Positions 8,339 through 16,569 are shown, counted from the first letter of the stretch. The stretch is DNA of 59,036 bases from Candidatus Pacearchaeota archaeon (GCA_018304025.1 JAGVXA010000003.1:1-59036); one strand, 5' to 3'. Notes: generated by a model not told the origin, from the sequence alone. Made by a program: numbers and translations.

Positions 8339-9013
8339 TTACTCGGACTTTAACTCTTCAGATTGAATAGCTCCATGAGTAATATGATTAATCTTGTCGA
8401 AAAAATCCAAGACGATTCCAGCAGGAATGTTCAGAATTATTTGTAGATTTCCGTTAGAAAGCCATTCTTCGCTTTCCTTATAGTCTTGAACCAAACCATA
8501 AGCTTGCCCTGTGAATTGCGCGGGAATTATTAATTTTATTTTTTTGATTTCTATTTTTATCGGAATTATTTCTTTTAATTTTTCTAATAAAGAAGACATT
8601 TGCTGTTCTGGGGGGCGGTTGTCAAAATGAAAATGCACCTCGTCAACTGCTGAGTTTATTCTTGTTTCTGTGTAAGGATTGCCGTGCTGGTCAACTGCGT
8701 TTTTTAGTATGAGATTGATAATCTGTTTTCTCTTTGCTTCTCTTTCGTTATCTCTAAAGTCCTGGGTTTTTTGTATTTCTCCCTTTAGGATAATTTGCTT
8801 TGCTATTTCATACAAATCAATTGTGTTAAACGCGTCTTTCAAATCTGCCTGAGCAACAGAAGTTGCTTTTTTTACGTCGTGATAAATCGCCGGCGATTGA
8901 AGCGCGGACATTACATTTCCTTTTCCGCTTTTAACTTTTAGAGCTTCATCTAAATCAACTTTTATTTCGTATGATTTTCCCCTTACTTTTAGTCTTGCTT
9001 CGACGTTTGGCAT
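8339..9013 (-). CDS. Ribosome maturation protein SBDS (Sdo1 homologue)
   Basis: Archaeal SBDS, which in characterised systems helps release aIF6 from the large subunit. The N-terminal domain is recognisable: EARLKVRGKSYEIKVDLDEAL, IYHDVKKATSVAQADLKDAF. The helical middle (IILKGEIQKTQDFRDNERE, RKQIINLILKNAVD) and the C-terminal ferredoxin-like domain (IPIKIEIKKIKLIIPAQFTG) follow. At 224 aa it is near normal. A TTTATTAA box lies 29 nt upstream. It is divergent from proteasome alpha across a region holding a small gene. Confidence 0.93.
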   Translation of the reverse strand: MPNVEARLKVRGKSYEIKVDLDEALKVKSGKGNVMSALQSPAIYHDVKKATSVAQADLKDAFNTIDLYEIAKQIILKGEIQKTQDFRDNEREAKRKQIINLILKNAVDQHGNPYTETRINSAVDEVHFHFDNRPPEQQMSSLLEKLKEIIPIKIEIKKIKLIIPAQFTGQAYGLVQDYKESEEWLSNGNLQIILNIPAGIVLDFFDKINHITHGAIQSEELKSE

Positions 9014-9060
9014 TTTATTGTTGGGGAGAAGAGGTTAATAAATATTATGCTATATAAATT

Positions 9061-9068
9061 TTTAAATA
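9061..9068 (+). promoter_or_regulatory. TATA-like box of a 59-aa gene
   Basis: TTTAAATA exactly 29 nt before the ATG at 9090. It is the main support for the small gene downstream. Confidence 0.6.
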
Positions 9069-9089
9069 TAGGTTAGATAATAAAATCCT

Positions 9090-9269
9090 ATGAGAAAATT
9101 AAGCGACTCTGACAGAAAGTTAGCTGAAGAATTTATAGCGAGAAAATATGAGGAAACTTTGAACAGCGCGTTTAGATTATTTGGGCGAATAGGAGAGCCA
9201 TACAACCCCTGTGAAAGTCTTAGAAGGATTAAAAATTACAAAAAGGGATATAAGAGACATGACAGATAG
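9090..9269 (+). CDS. Small basic 59-aa protein, below the ORF-track cutoff
   Basis: An open frame of 59 codons (starts MRKLSDSDRKLAEEF, ends KGYKRHDR) rich in Arg/Lys, with a predicted amphipathic helix (LAEEFIARKYEETLNSAF). The start has a TTTAAATA box at the exact 29-nt spacing used by other leaderless genes here, so a gene is more likely than chance. It lies in the divergent region between SBDS and proteasome alpha, which otherwise holds only promoter sequence. No family was recognised. Confidence 0.6.
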   Translation: MRKLSDSDRKLAEEFIARKYEETLNSAFRLFGRIGEPYNPCESLRRIKNYKKGYKRHDR

Positions 9270-9332
9270 ATTTCAGTAAGACTTAAAAAGACTAGAGAAT
9301 AAAAATAATAACGGGAGTTCTAAAATAATAAA

Positions 9333-10058
9333 ATGGACATGCCAACAGAAATGCAGCATCAGGCAATGGGTTACGACAGAGCAGCGACTATGTTTTCTCC
9401 CGACGGACATTTGCTTCAAGTAGAATATGCTGAAAAAATAATCCGGCTTGGAAGCGCGTCGATAGGAATTGTCTGCAAAGACGGAGTTCTTATTGTTTCT
9501 GACAAAAGAATCAGAGACAAATTGATTGCGCCTGAATCAACCCACAAAATCATGGAAGTTGACAGCCATATTATTGCGGCGTCTGCGGGAATGGTTGCTG
9601 ACGCGAGGGTTTTGATTGACCAGGCGCAGATTTTGGCGCAGCAAAACAGAGTAACTTACGACTCGCCAATTGAACCTATCTCGATTATAAGAATGATATC
9701 TGACAGAAAGCAGCAGTTCACGCAATATGGCGGTGCAAGACCTTACGGCGTTGCGCTATTAATTGCGGGAGTTTACAAAGGAAGAGGCAGCTTGTTTACT
9801 TCAGACGTCACTGGAAATTTCTTTTCATACAGAGCAAATGCTATCGGAGAAAATGATGAAAAGATTAAAGAAATTTTAAGATCAGAGCTCAAGGACGGAA
9901 TTAGCATTGACGAAGGATTAAGATTTTGCTTGAAGATATTCAAAGAAATTTTAGGAAAGAATTTTGAGATTGAAAGATTTGAGGCGGCTTATATCAAGAA
10001 TGACTCTAGGGGAATAGTTAGACTGCAAGGGGAAGATTTGAAGAAATTTGCCAAGTGA
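9333..10058 (+). CDS. psmA: Proteasome subunit alpha
   Basis: Alpha ring subunit of the 20S proteasome. The signature GYDRAATMFSPDGHLLQVEYA near the N-terminus gives the gating residues and H0 helix. Also visible are IGIVCKDGVLIVSDKRI, the central MISDRKQQFTQYGGARPYG and GVYKG, with 241 aa in total. Several in-frame ATGs occur (9333, 9339, 9351); family proteins usually begin close to MQHQ, so the start could be the ATG at 9351. A GGGAG stretch precedes. The beta subunit is not in the window. Confidence 0.95.
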   Translation: MDMPTEMQHQAMGYDRAATMFSPDGHLLQVEYAEKIIRLGSASIGIVCKDGVLIVSDKRIRDKLIAPESTHKIMEVDSHIIAASAGMVADARVLIDQAQILAQQNRVTYDSPIEPISIIRMISDRKQQFTQYGGARPYGVALLIAGVYKGRGSLFTSDVTGNFFSYRANAIGENDEKIKEILRSELKDGISIDEGLRFCLKIFKEILGKNFEIERFEAAYIKNDSRGIVRLQGEDLKKFAK

Positions 10059-10104
10059 TTAATTTATAAGATGGATTTTTAAATAACTTCTTCCTGATTA
10101 TAGA

Positions 10105-10533
10105 ATGAATAAACTAATAAAATTTTCAGGGATTATATTTATTTTTGTTTTTATCTCTGTTTTGTTAATGACTTCTATGCAAATACTTTTAAATAATTGG
10201 CAAAGGTACGGGCTTGAAGTGGCTAAGGAATTTGAGATGGTTCAAGGTATCGGAGGCGTATTGTTTATATTTGGATGTATTGTAACTATAATACTTAGCA
10301 TTTTTTATGTTGCCAAAAATCCAACTTTAAGAGGGTATTTTGAAAGTTTAGTGCTTCCCGTATTATTAATAATTTTAACTTATATTGGTATTTTTTTGAT
10401 TTATTTTAAATTTGATAAACCGAGCGGAGAAAATGGAGTAGGATTTCTTTTTATTGTTATCGGGCAAATCTACATGTTAGTATCTCTTTCTATAGTTAAT
10501 CTTATAATTTTTCTTGTAAAAAGAAGAAGATGA
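10105..10533 (+). CDS. Small integral membrane protein with four helices
   Basis: Four hydrophobic helices are visible: FSGIIFIFVFISVLLM, GGVLFIFGCIVTIILSIFYV, LVLPVLLIILTYIGIFLIYF and FLFIVIGQIYMLVSLSIVNL, ending in KRRR. Loops are short and no catalytic motif stands out. A TTTTTAAA box is 29 nt upstream, so it is an independent leaderless gene just after proteasome alpha. The family is unknown. Confidence 0.7.
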   Translation: MNKLIKFSGIIFIFVFISVLLMTSMQILLNNWQRYGLEVAKEFEMVQGIGGVLFIFGCIVTIILSIFYVAKNPTLRGYFESLVLPVLLIILTYIGIFLIYFKFDKPSGENGVGFLFIVIGQIYMLVSLSIVNLIIFLVKRRR

Positions 10534-10579
10534 ATTTTATCTATGGAAGATTAGATATTTTGAATTTTTCAGAATTGAA

Positions 10580-10861
10580 TCATTTATGTGAAATTCTTTT
10601 TTTGTAAATATCCTCTCTGTAACCTGCTTGCAAAACAAGAACAATCAACTTGATATCCTCGACTTTGTAGATAATGCGATAGGTTTCTTCTTCTGTGTCG
10701 ACTCTTAGGCTTCTTAACCCCATCAATTTTCCTTTTAATTCCTTTCCTAAACGAGGATTTTTTTCTAATTCTTCAATTGAGTCTAAAAGTTTTGTTTGCT
10801 CTTGTTTTTTTAAACTTTTAATAAATCTTTGTGCAGGCGGCTGAATAATAGATTCATACAT
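10580..10861 (-). CDS. RelE/ParE-type toxin
   Basis: The RelE fold pattern is clear: an N-terminal strand (SIIQPPAQRFIKSLKKQEQ), a helix pair (LLDSIEELEKNPRLGKELKGKL), then the strands GLRSLRVDTEEETYRIIYKV and IKLIVLVLQAGYREDIYKKR. RelE members act as mRNA interferases and ParE members on gyrase; sequence alone does not decide. Its ATG directly follows the antitoxin stop (TAA-ATG), so it depends on antitoxin transcription. Confidence 0.88.
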   Translation of the reverse strand: MYESIIQPPAQRFIKSLKKQEQTKLLDSIEELEKNPRLGKELKGKLMGLRSLRVDTEEETYRIIYKVEDIKLIVLVLQAGYREDIYKKRISHK

Positions 10862-11122
10862 TTAAGCACCTAATTCTTTTCTAAATTGTTTTAGAGATTT
10901 GCCTTTTCCAGACTCATAATCCTCGATTGCTTCTGCAATTTCGCGCATTGTTTCTGGGCTGGATAATATTTCTAAAGTTTCTATCAACTCTTCTGTTCCA
11001 GAATTAGACTGGTGGGCTTTGGCCAAACGTCTTAACAATTCGTTATATGTCTCCCTATGATATATTTTTAACTTGTCTAACAGTTCTTTGGTTCTTTCAT
11101 CTATCTGAATTGTAGTTACCAT
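10862..11122 (-). CDS. Ribbon-helix-helix-type antitoxin
   Basis: The N-terminus has the RHH strand and helices: TTIQIDERTKELLDKLKIYH, then RETYNELLRRLA. The C-terminal half (ETMREIAEAIEDYESGKGKSLKQF) resembles a toxin-wrapping segment. It is encoded before its toxin in the order usual for these modules. A TTAAATAC box lies 29 nt upstream, and three copies of CYATAG at 10-bp steps between box and start form a likely autoregulatory operator. Confidence 0.85.
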   Translation of the reverse strand: MVTTIQIDERTKELLDKLKIYHRETYNELLRRLAKAHQSNSGTEELIETLEILSSPETMREIAEAIEDYESGKGKSLKQFRKELGA

Positions 11123-11144
11123 AGTTATCTATAGACTGCTATAG
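11119..11144 (-). promoter_or_regulatory. Operator-like 10-bp repeats at the toxin-antitoxin promoter
   Basis: Three hexamers, CCATAG, CTATAG and CTATAG, start 10 bp apart between the TATA-like box (11144-11151) and the antitoxin ATG. CTATAG is itself palindromic. One-turn spacing suits ribbon-helix-helix dimers binding side by side on one face of DNA. Confidence 0.6.
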
Positions 11145-11164
11145 TATTTAATCTTTTCTATGCA

Positions 11165-11578
11165 TTAGGGCAGATTAAAAATTTTCCTGAAAATCATTGA
11201 GCCTGCGATTGCTGAAACAAGATAATACCAAAACCAAGAACTTGCTATTGTCGTGTCTGCAAAGATATTTCTGACGAATCCGAATAAAAGCAAAATCGGA
11301 ATCATTGTGATAAGCATTGGCTTTAATGAATGTTTCATCATTTCTCCTGTTGAAGAAAAAAGTTCTTTTTGCAGCTCCATCATCTTATCTGTGTTGCCTG
11401 CTCTTTGATGCTCTTTCATCTGTGTCTGAAGTTCTTTTTGCCTTGATTTTATTCCGCGCACTTTATCTTTGTCGAGGAAGAAATAATTAACCAAGGTAAT
11501 CAAAAAGGTAATTGCTAATGAAATTACAACTATGCTTATTTCTGGATTTTGATTAATTATAGAGATGTAGTCTATCAT
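11165..11578 (-). CDS. DUF106 membrane protein of the EMC3/TMCO1 (Oxa1) group
   Basis: Archaeal Oxa1-superfamily protein thought to assist membrane protein insertion next to the Sec channel. Layout: an N-terminal helix (ISIVVISLAITFLITLVNYFF), a cytosolic coiled coil (RQKELQTQMKEHQRAGNTDK), and two C-terminal helices (LITMIPILLLFGFV, WFWYYLVSAIAGSMIF). It follows secY as in many archaea, but adk, which usually lies between them, is absent. A TTTAAATA box 29 nt upstream gives it a separate leaderless promoter. Confidence 0.9.
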   Translation of the reverse strand: MIDYISIINQNPEISIVVISLAITFLITLVNYFFLDKDKVRGIKSRQKELQTQMKEHQRAGNTDKMMELQKELFSSTGEMMKHSLKPMLITMIPILLLFGFVRNIFADTTIASSWFWYYLVSAIAGSMIFRKIFNLP

Positions 11579-11599
11579 AGTCGGAATATGAAAAAGGGA

Positions 11600-11607
11600 T
11601 ATTTAAA
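11600..11607 (-). promoter_or_regulatory. TATA-like box of the DUF106 gene
   Basis: TTTAAATA on the minus strand in the 31-bp gap after secY, 29 nt before the DUF106 ATG. Confidence 0.6.
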
Positions 11608-11609
11608 GT

Positions 11610-13004
11610 TTAGCCAAAAAATTTCTTCATTGCTGGGTGCATGTCCATTGCGTGCTGCTGCGCGATGTTTTGGTACAACTGATACATAATCATGACTGCT
11701 AATAAAATAGATGTTCCGCCTGTTAATGCGCCCAATGAATTTGCAATTGCTGCAAGAGCTCCGATTGCGAGCCCGCCCATTATTGTCAACGGAAGAATGT
11801 ATCTCTTTAAGATTGATTCTAAAACTCTTGGATCTTTTCTAAATCCTGGAATTTGCAGTCCTGAAGAAAGAATATTTTTTGCCTGACTTGCTTCGTCCAT
11901 TCCGGATGTCTTAACCCAGAATACTGCGAAGAGCGCTGAGAATACCATGTAAAACAGCAAATGAATAATTGTTTGCAAGAGAAGAGCTCTCTGGAAGCTT
12001 CCTCGAATTATTGCCTGAAGAATATTAGAGCTGCCGAGCCAAAATGCCAGTCCTGAAACAGCCTGCCCGTTTTGGAAAGTTCCTAGAAAAGTTGCGTGAC
12101 CGAGCCAAGTTTCTAAGAGCGAGCCGAAAAGCTGCAAGTTAGCAACTAATGCTCCTGCTAAAATAACTGGAATAACTGAAGCGTAAAAGAATGCGAGTGG
12201 CCATTTAACTCCGTACCCTCTTAACCTGTCGTATGTCAGAGGGATTTCAATCTTAAGCGCTTGCGCCCAGACAACTGCAAGAAAGATTAAAATTGTTATA
12301 AGTATTGGCAATATTGCAGCAAGTAATTCTGAAATTGGAGAACCTTTGATTATTGACTGCAAAATAACGAGGATGTTACCAGAACACTGCGAAGTTGAAA
12401 AACTTGCCAGGCAGTTTTGTCCTGTTGAATCGATGAACTGGAAAAGCGCGGTGAAAAGAGAACGAGCCACTCCTGCGACGATAAACAGCGAAACTCCTGA
12501 GCCGAATCCCCATTTCTGGCAGACTTCATCCATAAACATGATTGCCAAACCGCCGAGGATTAATTGAGCAATTAAAATTCCGGTGAAGCCTGGAGCTGCC
12601 TGCAAACCACCCATCAGAACATAAACCATTGCTTCAAAAACTATGAAGAAAATAACTCCCACTCTTTGAAGCCCCTGAAAATATCTTTTTCCTTCGTCGG
12701 TTTTTGTGTCTATATTCAGAATTCCGGCGCCGACTAACAACTGCAAGATAATGGAAGCCATGACTATCGGACCGATACCGAGAGAAATTATGGAACCGAA
12801 GTCTGTAGCGAAAATTACCTGGAGAAATTCGAACTGCTCCAGCGCGTTCCGAGAAAGTCCGTAGAGAGTTATGTTCGCCAGAATAAAGAAAGCGCCGAGA
12901 ACAATTAAAGTCCATTTTAGTTTTGTGTTAAAACTAATCTTCTTTTCAATTGGTTTCTTGACCTCTGGGAGATTGTAGAGGATTTGTTTTATATCGAAAG
13001 GCAT
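11610..13004 (-). CDS. secY: Preprotein translocase subunit SecY
   Basis: Central channel protein for export and membrane insertion. About ten transmembrane helices are visible over 464 aa. Family features include the plug region after helix 1 (RNALEQFEFLQVIFATDFG), IGPIVMASIILQLLVGAG, the segment TDEGKRYFQGLQRV, the cytosolic loop LTYDRLRGYGVKWPLAFFYA, and PGFRKDPRVLESILKRYILP. It follows L15 by one base at the end of the ribosomal operon and serves the many secreted proteins of this genome. Confidence 0.97.
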   Translation of the reverse strand: MPFDIKQILYNLPEVKKPIEKKISFNTKLKWTLIVLGAFFILANITLYGLSRNALEQFEFLQVIFATDFGSIISLGIGPIVMASIILQLLVGAGILNIDTKTDEGKRYFQGLQRVGVIFFIVFEAMVYVLMGGLQAAPGFTGILIAQLILGGLAIMFMDEVCQKWGFGSGVSLFIVAGVARSLFTALFQFIDSTGQNCLASFSTSQCSGNILVILQSIIKGSPISELLAAILPILITILIFLAVVWAQALKIEIPLTYDRLRGYGVKWPLAFFYASVIPVILAGALVANLQLFGSLLETWLGHATFLGTFQNGQAVSGLAFWLGSSNILQAIIRGSFQRALLLQTIIHLLFYMVFSALFAVFWVKTSGMDEASQAKNILSSGLQIPGFRKDPRVLESILKRYILPLTIMGGLAIGALAAIANSLGALTGGTSILLAVMIMYQLYQNIAQQHAMDMHPAMKKFFG

Positions 13005-13005
13005 T

Positions 13006-13398
13006 TTATTCTAAAATAATATCGCTACCTGCTTTTTTAATCTTGTCTATCGCAGATTTTGACGCAGCTGATGCTTTGATTTTTATTTTTTGCTTGAGCT
13101 CGCCTTCAGCGAGAATTTTATATCCCTTCAGATTAATTTCTTTTTTTCCGTCGGGAATGTCTCTTAGATTGATTGTTTTTAATTTGATTGACGGCTTTCT
13201 CCTTAATGTCTTTGACTTGCCGAAATATTCTTCCGGAAGATTCAGAATAAGTGTTTTTTTCTGGTCTGCTCTCTTTCCTGTTCCTGCCATTCCGACTCCT
13301 CCCCTATGCCCTGAACCTCTTGCTTTTTTCTTGAATCCTCTTCCATGAGTGTGAGTTCCTCTGTACCTTGTAGATTTTTTTCTTTTTTTAATCTTCAT
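13006..13398 (-). CDS. rplO: 50S ribosomal protein L15 (uL15)
   Basis: Archaeal L15 of 130 aa. The Gly/Arg-rich N-terminus is diagnostic (RYRGTHTHGRGFKKKARGSG, then GGVGMAGTGKRADQKK). The C-terminal part contains YKILAEGELKQKIKIKASAA. The start overlaps the Zn-ribbon gene by 11 nt, and a GGAGGG sequence precedes the ATG, fitting internal initiation within the operon. Confidence 0.96.
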   Translation of the reverse strand: MKIKKRKKSTRYRGTHTHGRGFKKKARGSGHRGGVGMAGTGKRADQKKTLILNLPEEYFGKSKTLRRKPSIKLKTINLRDIPDGKKEINLKGYKILAEGELKQKIKIKASAASKSAIDKIKKAGSDIILE

Positions 13399-13576
13399 CT
13401 TCTTCGCCCTCCATTTTTGAAAGTATTTCTTCTGCTTCTGCGTCTTCTATTTGGTCCTCTGGTATTTTTTTAAATTTATTCAGTCTTAGACATTTAGGAC
13501 AATCTTCGGGAGGAAATTCTCCGTATTCTATATTCCCGCATTTGCATTGCCAGACAAAATCGTTTGCTTTGGGCAT
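13388..13576 (-). CDS. Rubredoxin-like zinc-ribbon protein, 62 aa
   Basis: One metal-binding knuckle pair is visible: CKCGNIEYGEFPPEDCPKC, i.e. CXC followed 14 residues later by CXXC, similar to the rubredoxin-like tail of rubrerythrins. The rest is an acidic helix (DAEAEEILSKMEGEEDED). It overlaps L15 and abuts L30, so it is an extra gene within the ribosomal operon. A single-zinc adaptor is plausible. No redox partner is nearby, apart from thioredoxin reductase 29 kb away. Confidence 0.78.
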   Translation of the reverse strand: MPKANDFVWQCKCGNIEYGEFPPEDCPKCLRLNKFKKIPEDQIEDAEAEEILSKMEGEEDED

Positions 13577-13995
13577 TATAACATTCTCCTTACCAAATCA
13601 TTTATTTTTTCCCTGTTGTCTCCGAGGACTCCCTTGCCGACGCCAAAATGTTTTTTGGATTCGATTCCTTTTCTTGGCGGATGAAGCCTGAAAAAAGGTT
13701 TTACTCCGAGTTCTGCCAGAGATTTTTTGTCTAATCCGTCTACTATTGCCTTAGCATTTATTTTTGTTTTTTTATCTAAGGGAACAGCGCGCTTTTTGAT
13801 TAGTTCTTCCAGAGTCTCTTTATCTATTGTTCCAAATGCGACGTTGTTTCTCAGTTTTTGCAATAGGCTTAGATTTTCTGGAGTTGGTTTAATTAAAACT
13901 GCTGAATATTTTTTTCTGATTCTCAATCTGTGCAGAGCTTCTTCTATGTCTCTGTTTAAATCTACCTGACCTGAGATTCTTATCACTAGCATCAT
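13576..13995 (-). CDS. rpmD: 50S ribosomal protein L30 (uL30)
   Basis: Archaeal-type long L30 (139 aa). The core is MLVIRISGQVDLNRDIEEAL, LRIRKKYSAVLIKPTPENLS, then the archaeal extension with PFFRLHPPRKGIESKKHFGV. The start overlaps the uS5 stop by 4 nt (ATGA type). Confidence 0.95.
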   Translation of the reverse strand: MMLVIRISGQVDLNRDIEEALHRLRIRKKYSAVLIKPTPENLSLLQKLRNNVAFGTIDKETLEELIKKRAVPLDKKTKINAKAIVDGLDKKSLAELGVKPFFRLHPPRKGIESKKHFGVGKGVLGDNREKINDLVRRML

Positions 13996-14810
13996 TCTTT
14001 CAGCTCCGTTGTTTTAGATAATGCGTCAACACATGCTCTTACCAAATTGAAAGTTGTTTTTGTTTTTCCTTCTGATTTTGAGTAGATATCTTTAATTCCT
14101 GCGAGATTTAAAACTTTTTTGCATTCGTCTCCAATTACTAATCCTGTTCCTCTTGCTGCGGGCCACAGCGTTATTCTGACGCTTCCTGATTTTCCTTCGA
14201 CTTTGAAGGGGATTGTGTGGGGAACAGCTTCTTTTGGCTCTGATTCCGGCGATTCAAATCCTAATTTGATTTTTATAAGACTAAGTTTTGCATTTCTCAT
14301 TGATTTTTCCCTTGTCGGAAGTGTTTCTTTTGCTCTTCCGAACCCAACTCCTACGTGTCCTTTTCTGTCGCCGACAATTGCCATTGAAGAAAATGTCAGA
14401 ACATTTCCTTCTTTTGTTTTCTTTTGAGTCTGCCTCCAGGCTCTTCTTTTACCGCCGCCGAATTTTCCTTTCGCCTGCCCGATTAAAATCATGTCTGAGT
14501 CTAAAGAAATTAATTTGTCGACGATTTCCGGCTCGAGAATTCTTTTTCCTGTCTGAAGAATTTTGTCCAAGTCTTTTTCTTTTCCTTCCTTCACAGATTT
14601 TCCAAGTTTTGTTTTTGGGACCCAAGATTCTACTGCGTGAATCGCGTCCTGCCTTAATCTCTCCTGAGGGTCGATTCTTTTTGGCCTTCCTCTTGAAAAT
14701 CCTTCTTCTTTAAACTTCTCTACCTTCTCTTCTTCTTCTAGCTTTAGAATTTCTTCTGGGACGGGCTCAATTAGATCTTTTAGTTTGTGAATTGTTTCTT
14801 TTTCTGCCAT
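13992..14810 (-). CDS. rpsE: 30S ribosomal protein S5 (uS5), long form
   Basis: Decoding-site ribosomal protein. The double-stranded RNA-binding S5 domain is recognisable (RRAWRQTQKKTKEGNVLTFS, AIVGDRKGHVGVGFGRAKE), as is the C-terminal domain (TIPFKVEGKSGSVRITLWPA, RGTGLVIGDECKKVLNLAGI). At 272 aa it is longer than the usual archaeal 200-220 aa; an acidic and basic N-terminal segment of about 40-50 residues explains this. Confidence 0.95.
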   Translation of the reverse strand: MAEKETIHKLKDLIEPVPEEILKLEEEEKVEKFKEEGFSRGRPKRIDPQERLRQDAIHAVESWVPKTKLGKSVKEGKEKDLDKILQTGKRILEPEIVDKLISLDSDMILIGQAKGKFGGGKRRAWRQTQKKTKEGNVLTFSSMAIVGDRKGHVGVGFGRAKETLPTREKSMRNAKLSLIKIKLGFESPESEPKEAVPHTIPFKVEGKSGSVRITLWPAARGTGLVIGDECKKVLNLAGIKDIYSKSEGKTKTTFNLVRACVDALSKTTELKE

Positions 14811-14811
14811 C

Positions 14812-15279
14812 TTATAATTTCTCCTTGATTTCGTCTATTTTAATTTTTTTGTTTGCGTTTAATCTTTCTTTTGCTGGGAAAGATTCCTTGCTGTGGGCGA
14901 TTTTTAATCCTGCGTCTACGGCGCCGTTCAATGCTGCGAAGATTCTTCCGCCGTGAACATTTCTCTGCATTCCCATGTCAAGAACTACTGCTTTAGGAAT
15001 ACTTTTAATTTTTTTGACTAACAAATATCCTGTTAAATATGCTGCTGGAAGAGATTTTAGAGAACCTTCTGATTCTTTCGGCCAAGATTTTGCTAATAAT
15101 TCTTTTGAATTCGCGCTTGCGATAACTTTATCCTGCGCTATGTCTGATTCTACCAATTGCACGACGATATAACGATTTGTTTTTCTGATTACTAATCTTG
15201 GCTTTTCGGATTTAAGCAGTGCTAATCTCGCCTTGTAATCTGTTTTTGCTGCTTTTCTCCTACGACGAATTGTTTTCAT
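14812..15279 (-). CDS. rplR: 50S ribosomal protein L18 (uL18)
   Basis: Binds 5S rRNA. Key segments: RRRKAAKTDYKARLALLKSE, KPRLVIRKTNRYIVVQLVES, AYLTGYLLVKK and GALDAGL-like GAVDAGLKIAHSKESFPAKE. Length 155 aa. One base separates it from S5, and it overlaps eL19 by 4 nt. Confidence 0.95.
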   Translation of the reverse strand: MKTIRRRRKAAKTDYKARLALLKSEKPRLVIRKTNRYIVVQLVESDIAQDKVIASANSKELLAKSWPKESEGSLKSLPAAYLTGYLLVKKIKSIPKAVVLDMGMQRNVHGGRIFAALNGAVDAGLKIAHSKESFPAKERLNANKKIKIDEIKEKL

Positions 15280-15683
15280 TTTTGAGTTTCCTTTATGTAT
15301 TCATTTAGATGAGCGAGAGAACGGAATGCTGAGTTTCTTATTTTTTTTCTTAATTGGATAAACTCTTCCTGCGTGATTTTTTTATTTTGCTTGAGATATT
15401 TAAGATGCGCCCTTAATTTTCTTGTGAGAATCACGTATTTTCTTTTTCCGCCTTTGACTTTTTTCTTTATGCTTCCGTATCTTCTTCTTGTTTTTCTTTT
15501 TACGATTGTTCTTCTGCCTTTTACTTCCTTAATTCCGATTGCTCCGGATTCTTTCAAGTCCTTGATGTCTTGTTTTGTGATCGCTTCTTTTATTTCATTC
15601 AGTCTTGATGTGTTGAATACGATTCTGTTTTTTCCGACTTTTAATGTTCTTGCTGCGAGGCTTCGTTTTTTTTCGAGTTTCAT
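15276..15683 (-). CDS. rpl19e: 50S ribosomal protein L19e (eL19)
   Basis: Archaeal/eukaryotic-type protein. Conserved parts: LEKKRSLAARTLKVGKNRIV, ALKESGAI-like LKESGAIGIKEVKGRRTI, and the basic RRRYGSIKKKVKGGKRKYVI. The long C-terminal helix is short here (135 aa total). It overlaps both neighbours by 4 nt. Confidence 0.95.
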   Translation of the reverse strand: MKLEKKRSLAARTLKVGKNRIVFNTSRLNEIKEAITKQDIKDLKESGAIGIKEVKGRRTIVKRKTRRRYGSIKKKVKGGKRKYVILTRKLRAHLKYLKQNKKITQEEFIQLRKKIRNSAFRSLAHLNEYIKETQK

Positions 15684-16027
15684 TTTTTAGTTCCTCTTAC
15701 ATTTAATATCTTGATTTTCTTTTCGTTTAGAATTTTTATTATTTCTAATTTCTTTTTGGCTCCGATTCTTGCTATGATTGCTATTGAGTTTTTTGGGAAG
15801 GTATTTGCTTCTTTTAGATTGTGGACGAGAACAGGAGTCAGATTATTGATTTTTCCTGACTGGCTTTTTTCTCTTTTGTATCCGATTGAAACTGTTTTTG
15901 GATAGCCCCTTAAATTTTGGCGCATTTTGCTGTGCCTTCCTTTTGGCTGCCTCCAGCTGACTTTTCTTTTTTTCTTTCCGAGTTTTAGATGCCTCATCCA
16001 TTCTTGTCTTCTGAATTCTTTTGACAT
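15680..16027 (-). CDS. rpl32e: 50S ribosomal protein L32e (eL32)
   Basis: Recognised by FRRQEWMRHLKLGKKKRKVSW, the pattern WRQPKGRHSKMRQNLRGYPK and VSIGYKRE, ending with ILNEKKIKILNV. At 115 aa it lacks the N-terminal extension of longer archaeal copies. It starts at the L6 stop, overlapping by one base. Confidence 0.94.
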   Translation of the reverse strand: MSKEFRRQEWMRHLKLGKKKRKVSWRQPKGRHSKMRQNLRGYPKTVSIGYKREKSQSGKINNLTPVLVHNLKEANTFPKNSIAIIARIGAKKKLEIIKILNEKKIKILNVRGTKK

Positions 16028-16569
16028 TATTCTGTCCTCCCTGGTTTTTCTGTGAGATAAATTCCGTCCTGGAAAATTCTTCTGTCTCTGCCTGTTACTT
16101 TTGTTGCCTGTTCGAAGTTTGCGGCTGTCTGCCCTGCTGCTGCCTTGTCGTGGGATTCGACGGTGATTTGATTTCCGGCTACTTTGACTTGAACGTTTGG
16201 AAGAATTTTTGCTTTTCTCGGAACTTTTTCTCCGAGGAAATTGTTGATAATTAAAATTTCTTTTTCAACTTTCAGAGACATTGGGAAATGGACGTTTGCA
16301 GATTCTAGTTTATAGACGAATTTTTCTGACAGGCCTTTGAAAAGATTTTTTATGTGGGCTTGGAAAGTCATGATTTTTTTGTATTCTATCTTGTTCCCTT
16401 TTTTGCATTCTAATGTTATTTTGTTGTCTTTCATTTTGACGTCTATAGTCGGAACGTGCATGTGTCTTGTTAGTTCTATTGAACCTTTCTTGCATTTGAC
16501 AAAGTCGTTTTCAAATGTGCAGGTTACGCCTTCAGGGATTTCGATTGATTGGGACAAATGAGATTTCAT
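16027..16569 (-). CDS. rplF: 50S ribosomal protein L6 (uL6)
   Basis: Two repeated L6 domains: an N-terminal beta region (SIEIPEGVTCTFENDFVKCK) and a second domain with MTFQAHIKNLFKGLSEKFVY and FLGEKVPRKAKILPNVQVKV. The archaeal-type end DRRIFQDGIYLTEK is present. Length 180 aa. It abuts uS8 directly. Confidence 0.95.
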   Translation of the reverse strand: MKSHLSQSIEIPEGVTCTFENDFVKCKKGSIELTRHMHVPTIDVKMKDNKITLECKKGNKIEYKKIMTFQAHIKNLFKGLSEKFVYKLESANVHFPMSLKVEKEILIINNFLGEKVPRKAKILPNVQVKVAGNQITVESHDKAAAGQTAANFEQATKVTGRDRRIFQDGIYLTEKPGRTE

